Origin: Rhea pennata
Lineage: Eukaryota; Chordata; Aves; Rheiformes; Rheidae
DNA length: 64,000 nucleotides
Direction of reading: 5' to 3'
Assembly: GCF_028389875.1 (NCBI RefSeq)
Contig: NC_084663.1
Coordinates: 216,714,876 to 216,778,875 of the forward strand
In this document: positions 12,401 to 23,900 of the stretch, piece after piece
Position numbering within the stretch: position 1 is the stretch's first letter
Layout: each line of letters starts with the position of its first letter
Made by a program: the position numbers and the translations under genes
Notes under the pieces: model-generated
The model's input: the letters and a program-made list of their open reading frames with translations, nothing else
Databases searched by the model: none
What the model was told of the DNA's origin: nothing

Positions 12401-14934
12401 AATATAACAGGGAAAGCATATATTAATGTTTTCTCAGAATCCTGGAGTAGTTTTGGTTGGACAGGACTTCTGGATCTCCTTTAATCCAACCTTCTGCTTA
12501 AAACTAACTCATGGGCACCTCTTGTACCCCAGAATCTGCAACACTGCATCCCAGCAAGCTGCCCCCAGCCTGTCTACCTGCACAGGATTATTCCAGCCCA
12601 GGGACTCACATAACTGTGAGGATCTGAACTCTGAACTCTGTGTAGATCCTGTCAGTCCATTTCTCAGCCTGTTCAGGTACCTCTGAACACAGTCCTGCCC
12701 TCCAGCATACAGTTCACTCTCCCCAGCTTGGTGTCATCCATAGACTCACTGGAGGTACACTACGTCCTGTTTTCCAGGCTGTCTCTACAGATGTTAACTA
12801 CTACTGCTTCCAGGATCAATCTCTGAGAGACATCACTAATAACTGGCTGCCAGTTAGACTTTGTAATGCTGATCATCATTCTTTGAATCCATGGGCTAGC
12901 CAATTTTCCAGTCACCCTATTGTCCACTTGTCCAACTAATTTCTCACCAATTTGGCTACAAGGATAGTGTGACAGACTGCTGCTAAAACCAAGGTAAATG
13001 ATGTATTGAACCAGATGAATTTAATAGTCTTGGATGGATTTTTATTCTGTTAATTTGTAAATTTTATTTTTGAAACAATGTAGATTTTCAGCACAGCACT
13101 TGCTAAGGTAGTCCTCAGCTTCACTTCACATGTACACTTCATGTTTTGAATCTGCCCACTACTAGCTCATTCTGATGTCCCTTAACTCTTGTACTCAAAA
13201 GAGCAGATTTGACTTCTCTTCACCCTCTCTCTCTCTGTCCTTCATGGCTATATACACCTCTTTGATCTTTACTATGCTGAATAAATCAGTCACCTGCATT
13301 TGCAAGTTGTTCCTCAATTTCTTATTGTTTTATGTGTGGCCTGATTTGTTCTGACACTTTCCATTTTCCTCATTATATACAACTACAACTATTTGAATGA
13401 TATCTTATTGCTCTTGGACACCTCTCTACTTTTAACCAGGCCAGATTTCCTTTGCCTCATCTCAAGTCTTTGCCTTGATCCTCCAGCATTATTATGCCAT
13501 CTGAAAGTATTTAACTCCTAGGTTGCTCTGCTTGCATTTATTTAAAATCATCTTCCTCATTTTATGCAGTTCCCCTTCTTGAAACAGTCCCTACTATAGT
13601 GGATTTTTGACATTTGTCATTCCTACAAGGATATTGTATCTAAGCATATTATAGTCATTGCAGAGTGGTTCTTCAGCTTAGCATTTTGAACAAAGTCCTC
13701 CTTGCTATTCAGCATAAAGTCAAGGTTGATTCTCCTCTTGCAAGTTCCCTGACTGCCTGTTCCACAAAGTAACAGTAATTGTACCTACAAATCTGCTCTT
13801 GGCATCACAGAGTGGTGTGACCTAATCTGTATGGGGATTTTCAGACTCCCTTGTAGCCATTATGTTTTCTGCTATCACAGTCTTTTGGATACCTTCCAGT
13901 TACTAGCAAGTCTCCATCTTTTCTTCTTTAAGCTAGAGAGTAAGTAAGAACACAAGAGGAGGAAAGACTTATTTGTGTGGCTGCTCAGAGGATGACCTGT
14001 GAGTGTAAGGAGCTAGATTATTGAAAAATACTGTCCCAAGATGGGATTTCTGAAGCGATAGGAAAGTTTTGATATGGTGCAAGGTGTTGGTGAAAACTCA
14101 TCTGAGGAGTTCTGTCTCTGAAAACCAAGAAATGAGAACATAAACTATATTAAAAGAGAATGACTGGAGCAATGAAGAGCTGACCTTGTAAAGAGGGTGA
14201 AAAGACTTTTGGCTTATTTAGTCCAGAAAAATAAAGACTGAAAGAGGCAATGTGATTAGGAAGAATAAGAGCTATTCAAATGACTTATCAGATTAAGTGT
14301 AGGCTGAAGTTTCTTATTATCTGCTGAGTTTGTATTTCCAGAAAGCTCTGGAAGGTCTCAAGGGTTAGCCACCAGCCTAACAAGAGTGTGTGTGAGTACA
14401 CATGTCCCCACTGTGTCTCAATAACCTGTCTTCAACCCAGGCAAACGGGACTTAGGGATGATTCTGAGCTGAGCTGCTCAAGCTAAACCTGCTATGTTTG
14501 TTAAGATAAAGCTTGCACAGCTTCTGCATCTGACACCTCACTGGTCAGCTAGTGTCCTTTTCTCCCTTGATGTGTCCAGAACTTTAGCCAGTCTCTCACC
14601 CATTTCAGATGCCACAGAGCTCAAAGCCCTGACACAGAGAAGCCTGTTAATGCTCCAGAACATCATCTCCTCTCTGCATGCTGCATATATCCAGGATGAG
14701 GCAGAGAGATGGATTGTTGCCCTGAGGACTTTTGGTGAGAATTCAGAATCTGTGGGCTGGTGTTCTGGGAAACTCCAGAAAGGAGCTGGCCTTGGAAGTT
14801 CTCTGAGAGCATTCAGCCCCACTCCTCTCTCCTCAGATTTGATTCTAGACATGTGGGTCAGTTTCCAGCAAAAATGGATTTTTCTGAATAAAGTTCTGTA
14901 TGAGATGGATATCAGCCTACCCAGTGGAGAGCTG
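3446..14934 (+). CDS. DNHD1: DNHD1 linker-domain exons (7 exons)
   Basis: Seven exons (3446-3722, 3962-4089, 8368-8566, 10552-10643, 11128-11332, 14609-14734, 14837-14934) give about 375 codons of the helical linker that lies N-terminal to the dynein ring. The first exon opens with [14 protein letters not shown] after a good polypyrimidine acceptor. Later pieces such as [18 protein letters not shown] resemble the dynein segment where the linker region narrows towards the ring. The first intron has a GC rather than GT donor (ACAG|GCAAGA at 3723). The fourth exon is short and sits after an antisense CR1. I found no earlier DNHD1 exon in 1-3445, though a weakly conserved one could be missed. Confidence 0.82.
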
Positions 14935-17900
14935 GTAAGTAACTTCCCTCTCCCCTTGCCCTGATCAGCTTTATCACTCCCCTCCAGAATATGTGCATGA
15001 CTATGCCTTATATACATGACTTGTTTTCTTTGCACTTTAGCCCCTTCCTGACCTAGGCAATCTCCTCCCACTTTCATTTATGTACTCCCAACATCTTCCC
15101 TTGTACCGTGTGCCTCAGCCTTGAAATGTGGAGTCTTTCCTCTCTTTGCATTACCTGTCATGAACTGGGCAGTCTTTCCAATTCAGAGAGGAGTCCCATT
15201 CATCCTCTTTTCTGCTCTGCAGGGAGATTTGCCTGGTTCTTGCTTCTTGGAGAGTCTCACATGTGTGTTTCCTCTGTGCTAGGATCGCCTGTTCCAGAAG
15301 CAGGACAGCCAGTTCCGGGAGCTCATGCAAGTGACATGCAGGGACCCTTTGGTGCTTTCCAGTGTGATGCCTGTGCCCACATCTCGACGGGAGAGCCAAT
15401 TTGTGGGTGCAGCCCTGCAAGCCATGCTGAATGAGGGTGCCAGAGACCTGCAGTCAATCGTTGATGCTCTACAGCATGTTTTGGAGGCCACACGTGTAAG
15501 CTTCCCCCGCCTCTTCTTTCTCAGCAACACTGAGGTGGTGGCCATGATAGCTTCAGCTCTTGAGCCAGCAGAGGTGACTGCCTGGGCCTCTCGCTGCTTC
15601 CCTGGTGTGTGCTGCCTCACCTTCTACAAACCCTCTGTCACTACCAACGCTGATATCCTCATTATCCAGCCACTGGCACAAGTCAGAAGCTTGGTGGGGG
15701 CCTGTGGAGAGATGGTGCCCTTGAATCCTCCTCTTCAGTTAACACAAGAGGTCAGCAGCTGGCTGTGCACCCTGGAATACTGCATGAAGGACACACTGTT
15801 CTGCCTGATGCAGGAGGGCATGGCAGAGCACTTGGCCCTGCGTCCCCAGCTTGACGAGTGCTTTGAGCAGTGCTCAGGCACCAGCAAGCTAAAACTCAGC
15901 CTTCTGGCTGAGTACTGGGTGCGACTGGTGGGCATCTTCCCAGCCCAATGTGTGCTGCTGGCTGACGAGGCCTTGTGGTGTCTGGACCTTGAGGAGCATC
16001 TTTTCAGCCCCACGCCCAAGCCTGGCCTTCAACTTAAGCATGGGCTCAGAATGGAAGCCCTTGTTCACTACGTGCACAACTATCATGCCAACCACGCCAC
16101 ACGGCCCAGCAGTGCCCACCATGGCACGCTGCTGGGGGCCCTGCTCACCACCACCATGGCACGCTGCTGGGGGCCCTGCTCACCACCACCATGTACCAGC
16201 GTGATGTGCTAGCCCGCTTGCTGGAAAACAAGATCAGCTCACCCACTGCCTTCGAGTGGGCCACAGCGCTCAAGTACCGTGTTACCTTGCACCCGGAAAG
16301 GGCCAGGGCAGCTGGAGCCCCAGCAGACATCTGGGATGCCAACACCCCCAGCTGCTGGGCTGAGATCCTCACTGCCCACTTGCCCTACAACTATGAATAT
16401 GTGGGGCCCTGTTCACGCCTCATGGGCAGTCCCCTGCTCGAGCGAAGTGTCCTGGGCCTGCTCCTGGCCCTGGAGGACTTCCGCTGTGGGGCTGCTCTCG
16501 GTCGCTGTGGGGCAGGGAAGACTGAGACAGTCCGGGGTCTCTCCCGGGCCCTGGGACGTCATCTTGTCATACTATATTGCTCCCCACAGATGGACCTAGG
16601 CTGCCTCAGCCAATTCTTGAGTGGAGCTGCTCAGGCAGGAGCCTGGCTGCTGCTGGAAACTGTGGAGCTGCTGGAGCCTGGCACCCTGTCAGGGCTCAGC
16701 CAACTCCTTTCTGACCTCCAGGCATGCTGCACGGCCCTGTCAAGGAAGAGGAGCCAGCAGTCACCTGGCTGGGAATCCCAGAGTGAAGACAGCAAAAGGA
16801 GACAGGAGGGAGAGGAAAGGGGGGGTAAAACTGTCCTACATAACCCAGTCTTGGACAAGGCTGAGATGCTTCAGCCAAAGGAGTTGGGAAAAGTCATTTT
16901 CAGGGGAGGCATGATCAGAGTAAGGGAGACCTATGGCTGCCTGGCCACCATGCAGCGCCTTCCTGAGCAGCTGCAGCTGGCTCTGCGCCCTGTGGCTGTC
17001 TTGGCCCCAGAAACGCGTTGGGTTCTGGAGGTTACCCTGCTGGCTGCAGGCTTCCAGGAGGCTGCATGCCTGGCTGAGAAGCTCACCTTCTTTTTGCAGC
17101 TGGAGCAGGACTTGGCTGTGGGTCCTGACCCCAGTCGCCTGGCCTTGCTCAAGCAAGTGATAGACACAGCAGTAGGCCTCTTATCTCAAAGCTTGATCCA
17201 ACCATCTCTCGAAACCACAGGGATTCAGGCAAAGGAGAAGGTCCCAGCTGAGCTCTCTGTCTCTAAAGACTTGACTGAAGAGCAAGCCCTTGCGCAGGCC
17301 CTCTGCTTCTCCCCACTCCTTTGTGGCCGGGCAAGTACTAGCCTGAGCAGAATGTGGGAGCTGCTCAGAGATATCTTTCCTGCCTCTTGCTGTCAGCTCC
17401 CTGAGGAACAGGAGCCTGTGGAGCTGCTGAGAGCTACAGCCACTCAGCTTCATGAGGATGGACTCAGTGCAGATGCTGATTTGGCCAGCCTTGTGAGCGA
17501 GCTCCACCAAGCCCTGTTGGCATCCGTTGGGGTCCTGTTGGTGGGGCCTGCGGGCAGCGGTAAGACCACAGCATGGAGGACCTTGGCCCAAGCTCTGAGC
17601 CAGCTGGCCATGAGCAAGTCCTGCGAGCTGGCGTCACACGCAAGCAGACAGTGCATGGGAGAGGAGTCAGCGTTCCTGGCAGTGAGCACCCTCTGTCTCT
17701 GCCCCAATAGCCTCAGTACTGTGGAACTACTGGGCAGCCAGGAGGACAGTGGGTGGCAGGAGGGTGTCTTCCCCAGGATACTGCAGAAACTGACTGTCTC
17801 AGCCTCAGCCCCAACTGTGGGGGCACTCAGCACTCAGCAGTGGCTGGTGTTTGATGGAACTGCCAGCCCAGAGTGGCTGGAGCCCATCTCATCACTGTTG

Positions 17901-20900
17901 AGCAGGGAAGGAGCTCTCAGCCTTCCCAATGGACAGGAGCTGCAGCGCCCTAAGGACATGAGATTTCTTTTTGAGCTGCCTGAAATCTCCAGTATTTCAC
18001 CATCCATGTTGACACATTGCTCCCTGCTGTACTTTGAAGGCTCAGGCCTCTGGCAAGCGCTGCTTACTTCTGCCCTGGCCTCTGTCAGCAGTCTGTACAG
18101 TGTGACCAAGAAGAGTACTGCCATGCTGCGGGGCCTTGCTGAGGATATCTTCCCCACCACACTTGCTTTCCTGCAGCAAAACTGCTGCTCAGTGCTGCAC
18201 ACTCACACTGAACTGCGTAGGCCAGTAGCTTATGGCATGTCAGAGACCTCAGCCTTTACCAGGATACTGAAGGCCTTGCTGGACCAGCTTCTACTCCGGG
18301 ATGACAGAGAGTGCCAGTCTCTAAGAACAGATGGCCTGGCTGGTAAGGGAAGCCCTGGCAACAAAAGAAATGAAGAGCGTCCTGGTGTCATTTAGTGCAG
18401 GTTTTTGAGTACCAAATATTTGGGTCCTCTAGTCTGTCTGCTTCAGTCAGATGCAGAACACAAGCTAAAGTACTAACATTATGATTGTCCCAGATACTCT
18501 CCAAGATTGCAGGGTCTCCTTTTCTGAGAATGTCTTTGTCAGTGTATGCCTCTTGTGTGTCTGGGACGAGGAAGGCTGAACCTAGATCAACTGGGGAGCA
18601 GGTCTTAGTAAGCAGTCAGCACTGTCATCCCTCTGCCAGACCAGCATCTCCCTGTCTTTCTTGTGATTTCTCCTTCTCTTCCAGTGGGAGCCAGCACCTG
18701 TTCTGTGGTTGGAGATGCCTTCTCATGCCAGTTTTTGGATGACACTGTCCCTGCCTATCACCATCAGCTTGTTCAGAGCATCTTTGTGGTTGCCTATGTC
18801 TGGGGTTTTGGAGGCCATCTGCAACCTAGGTACTACTCAGGTGTCTACTGAAATGTGTTGGTAGGATATAGTCCCTCATGTCTCTCAGAGCCATTCTTGT
18901 CCTGTCCCCCTTGAGCTTCTTACCTGTGATTTCCACAGCAGCAGTTTGTCATGTGGGCGGGGAAATGACAATGGGTAGGAAAGCTCCTGAGGTTCAGTAA
19001 GGGCAGGTGCAGAGTCCTGCACCTAGGGAAGAATAACTCCATGCACCAGTACAGGCTGGGGGCTGACCTGCTGGAAAGCAGCTCTGCAGAGAAGGACCTG
19101 GGAGTGCTCGTGGACACCTTGACTATGAGCCAGCAATGTGTCCTTGTGGCCAGGAAGGCCAAAGGTCCCCTGGGGTGCATTAGGAAGAGTGTTGCGAGCA
19201 GGTCGAGGGAGGTCATCCTGCTGCTCCACTCTCTGATCCTGCTGCTCTACTTTCTGATCCTGCCTCACCTCTCTGGTGAGGCCACATCTGGAGTACTGCA
19301 TCTGGTTCTGGACTCCCCAGTGCAAGAGAGACATGGAGCTACTGGAGAGAGTGCAGCGCAGGGCTACAAAGATGATCAGAGGGCTGGAACATCTGCCCTA
19401 TGAGGAGTAGCTGTGAGAGCTGGGCTTGTTTAGCCTGGAGAAGAATAGACTGAGGGGGGATCATATCAATGTATACAAATACCTTAAGGCAGATGGGATC
19501 AAGGGGATAGGGCCAGACTCTTCAGTAGTGCCATGTGACAGGACAAGAGGCAATGGGCACAAACTGAACCACGGGAAGTTCTGCCTGAATATGAAGAGGA
19601 ATTTCTTTACTGTGAGAGTGAGGGAGCACTGAAACAGGTTGCCCAGAGAGGTTGTGGAGTCTCCTCTAGAGATATTCAAAACCTGCCTGGATGCAACCCT
19701 GTCTAACATGCTCTAGGTGACCGTGTTTGAGCAGGGAGGTTGGACTAGATGATATCCAGAGGTCCCTTCCAACCTTACCAATTCTGTGGTTTTGTGATTG
19801 TGTGAAAGCTCTAGTTTGCAGTCTAGGCCCTGTCCCAGGCTCAGGCAGGAGTGTGGGATTCAGAGGTTAGCATATACAGGTGAGGAGAAGGGAAAGAGCT
19901 GGATGTCAGGACTTCTGGGTTCAGTCCTAACTTGAAGAGGGCAGTGGGGTCTACTGAGTAGAGCTGGGGAGCAACCGCCTCTTAGCTCCATGTGTCTGTC
20001 TCTTCCTTTACAGACACCAGGACCTCTTTGACTGTTTTGCCCGCAGAGTGTTGTACAACAGCCGTTACAGAATTGAATTGCCACCAGCATGCTCTGTCTT
20101 CAATCTCTATCCTCAGCCTGGGGATGGGGAATTGAAAACCTTTGATGGGACATACCTGCACAGCAGAGTCAAGGGGATCCCCATGACCTTCTCTGTCCTG
20201 TCTCAGGTACAACCAGGCCCTGGTGGCTGAACCATTTGCTTGGGAAACCTTTTCCATACACCGTGTGTGTCCTCCCATTTTAGGAGGTGTATGACTGAGT
20301 CTCAGGTTTCCCTGTTTAGTCCCAAACATGATTGGATCCTGGGTATTTCGGGGGTGATGTCACCATCAACTGGTGTAAGAAGATGTCTGTAGGGGCTAGT
20401 GAGGGCCAGTGCCCTCCTTCAGGCCTATGTGGGGCTGTTATATACAACCTTCACCAGTCAGACCCCAAAGAAAATATGGCAAGGAGGTTTGGATCCCTTC
20501 ATCAGTATGGTCCCTGCAAACCCAGTACAAGGCTGCTTTTCTGGGCTCCAAGACTGTCCCTACCACACTTGTGCTCTGCTTTTCCCTGCAGTATGAGCGG
20601 ATCCTGTATGTGGCGGACCTGCTCCTGTGCTCCCAGCAGCCTGTGCTGCTGGCAGGGGAGCCTGGCTGTGGCAAGTCATCCTTTGTGGAGATGCTGGTGG
20701 CACCCATTCACCCCTACCAGCGTACTGCTGTCTCCCCGCTGCTAAGTGCCAGCCACCTTTGCCAGCTGCTGGAGAGCAGGATCCCAGGTCAGGGACCCAG
20801 ACTGCCCCAGCAATGGGCCCCAATATCCCAGGGCAGGAAGAGTACCTGCCTCTTCCTCTTGGAGGACCTGCACACAGCAGCATTTGGTGAGCTCATCTTG

Positions 20901-23900
20901 TGAACTGGTGTGCCAGGGCATATCCCCTTCTTGAGATCTTATAGCACCCAGATCTACCAGAGGCACCTGTCCAGAGGGCACCTACCAGAACTCAAGGCAG
21001 GGCGCTGATGCTCCCATTGTGCAGTAGATGGAAATGATACAACTATGGCCTGGTCACATCCTCTGATCTCCTAAAGCCCTGAAGGTGGAGCTGCAACCTG
21101 TTGTGACGTGCACATGTTGAGCCCTGACCCAGGGTGCACAGTGCCCGCTGCACCAGGAGCAGTGCAGGATGGGGTTGTGAAAGAGTCAGGTGCTACTCTG
21201 GGTACACCAGGAGCTGCAGGGCAGTTGGTGTTGGTGCAGCTCAGCCTGGCAGGGCTGGAAGCTGCCAGCATCTCCTTGACTTGCATATCTCAGAGAGTTT
21301 GTCTCTCTCTTACTTTGCCTGTTCAGAATAACTCAAGGTGTTGCGCCAGTGTGTTTTCACTCTGCTGCCTATGTAAATGAACTTTAAAAGAAATGTGCAG
21401 CTCTGGAGTACTGTTGGGAGCTGGGGGCTGAGCAGGTGCCTCCTAGGAGGATCTCTGTGTGGTAGCTGGCAGTGTGCCATTGCCTCTGAGATGAACAAGA
21501 GATGCAAGTGCTTACAAGTATCTTCCTCTCGGGAAGACTGAAACAGAACTCCTTTCTACCCCTTGAAACAAGTATCTCGATGGTCTGAGAGAGGCGCGTT
21601 ATGCCATGTCCGTCCCACCTGCCTTGCCGGGACTGTGCAAAGTAGATGTGAAAATTGCTATCACACATGCCATTTGGGCACACAGATTTGCTTTGAGAAG
21701 GGCTTGCATCTGACAGCAGAGGAATGATTGTAGAGCCGAAAGGTCTGTCTGCACCCTCTCCTGTCTCTCACAGAAGCAAGTATCAGTTACCCAGAAAAAA
21801 TATATAAGAACAAGGAAATAAACAGTGATACTTCTTCCATATACTCTCCTAAGTTCCAGAAAATTGAGGCTGAACAATATTATTAGCCAGAGTTTGTACC
21901 TTTGTTTTTGCAGTTAGCCTTTAATGGGCTTTTCCCCATTTATTTGTCTAGTTATTTTTTGAACCAGTTTAATATTTTCAGCTTTCATACAGTCTCATAG
22001 CAGTGGGTTCCACTTTGTAAATAACTATGTGCTGTTTGGAAAAAAAAAAAAAAAAAAAAAGCACTTTCCTTTTGTTAATTATAAACCTATTGCTTGGTAA
22101 TTTCATTTGATGTCTTGTGCCCTGCCCTTCAGACAACCCTTTACCAGGGCCTGGCCACCTGCCAAGCCAGAGAGTATCCCTGGGCTCAGCTGGGAGTAGC
22201 TCTGGAATGCCACAGGATAGATAAATCTTAAAGGAGGTGTATTAATTCAGTTTTGGTCCTGCTCCTTAGGCCTGTCCCTTGATCCTGCTTAGACCCTATC
22301 TACATGTATGTTTTCATCATGGGTAATCTGTTTCGGTACAATAGCATTATCTTCCCTGCAGATCCTAAACGGGCAAGTCATCCTGTATCTGAAACTTTGC
22401 GTCAAGCACTGTCCCACCAGGAGGTCTACAGCACCAAAAGCCTGGAGCTCCAACATTTTTGCTCTACACAGATAAACTACCTTGTCACAATGGCTGCACC
22501 AGCAGCCGATTTGCATCCTCTCTCCCCTCGCCTCACTAGGCTCTTCAGTGCTCTCTCGATGCCTGCTGTCACCAAGGAGTCCTTGGTCAGTTGCCACACA
22601 CCACCCCTTCAGGGCTGGCTAGAGAGGTTCCCCTTTCTCTGCAGACACCATGAGCTGGCCACCGCCTTGGTTGAGGCCACTGTGGACTTGTATGAGGCTG
22701 TGCGGTCAAGGTTCTGCTCCTCACCTGCCCACTGCCTCTCTCATTTCTCCTTTCACCACATGGAGAAGGTCCTCAAGAGCATGTTCCTGCTGCAGCCTTA
22801 TCCCAATATTCATCTCATCAGCCCCTTAGAAGATCCCAGCAGCACCATGGCAGCAAAGAGCAGCCCACCAGATGTGAATTTCAGTATGCTCTTAAACATA
22901 CGGGTCATTGTCCGCCTCTGGTTGCATGAGTCTCTGCGTACGTTCTGTGACCCTCTGACAACAGCACATGAGCAACAGCAGTGCAGACAGCTGGTGCTGG
23001 ATGTGGCCATAAACACCTTCTGCTCTGAGCGCCGCATCCTGAAGGGCCTCAACAGCAAGGGGGACAGGTCCTGGTGTAACAGCATCAAGAGTTGCCTGAT
23101 CCCTTATGGTGCTCAAGCATGTGGGGAAACAGGCTTCAAGAAGGACATCCGGACTGACAGTGAGGAGGAGTCTGGTTCTCAGAGCAGCAATGACTCTGAA
23201 GGCATGGATGCCTTTGACCCTGTCGAGCAGGCCCCAGCCCTGGCTCTGGACCTAGAAAGCTTTTCTCCTTTGCAAGGGTTTGTCTTAAAGCTGCTTGTGC
23301 CTGATGTGTCTGAGATGGGTGAAAAGGCTGTTTCTGTGCATTCGCCTGTGGACCAGCACAGCTGCAAATGCAGAATCAACATCCCAAAAAGTAAGTGCAG
23401 GTGCTGTACAAGGAGAGAGACTGCTCGACCTCTGCTGCCATCTCACCTGCTGCTCCTGCCAGGGGAGGACCTACGTGACATCCTTTTCAGCAGAGTTCCT
23501 ACATCGGCCTCCTCTAGCCAGGATGCCCAGAACATGTATCAGGAGAGACAGTGGGACACCATCCAGCAGCAGCTCAGCACCATCCTTCCCAAGGATTTTG
23601 TGCTGTGCAGAGAGGTCACCGAGCATTTTGTGCACCTACTGCGTGTGCTCTCAGGTCCGGAGAGGCATGGTGCCCTCATTTCCTTGCACCTCTGCACTGG
23701 GAGGAGATCACTGGTGGCACTGGTAACTCATGTCATGTCTTCCCAACTCTTTGAGCTGAAAAAACAAGCAGAAGAAGAAGCAGTGAGGGAGCTGGTCAGG
23801 AAGGCCTGCTGGCAGGCTGGGGTCTTGGCCAGACAGACAGTGTTGCTGGTGCACCAAGGCATAGATCTGGGCACAGTGCAGAAGGTGATGATGCTGATGA

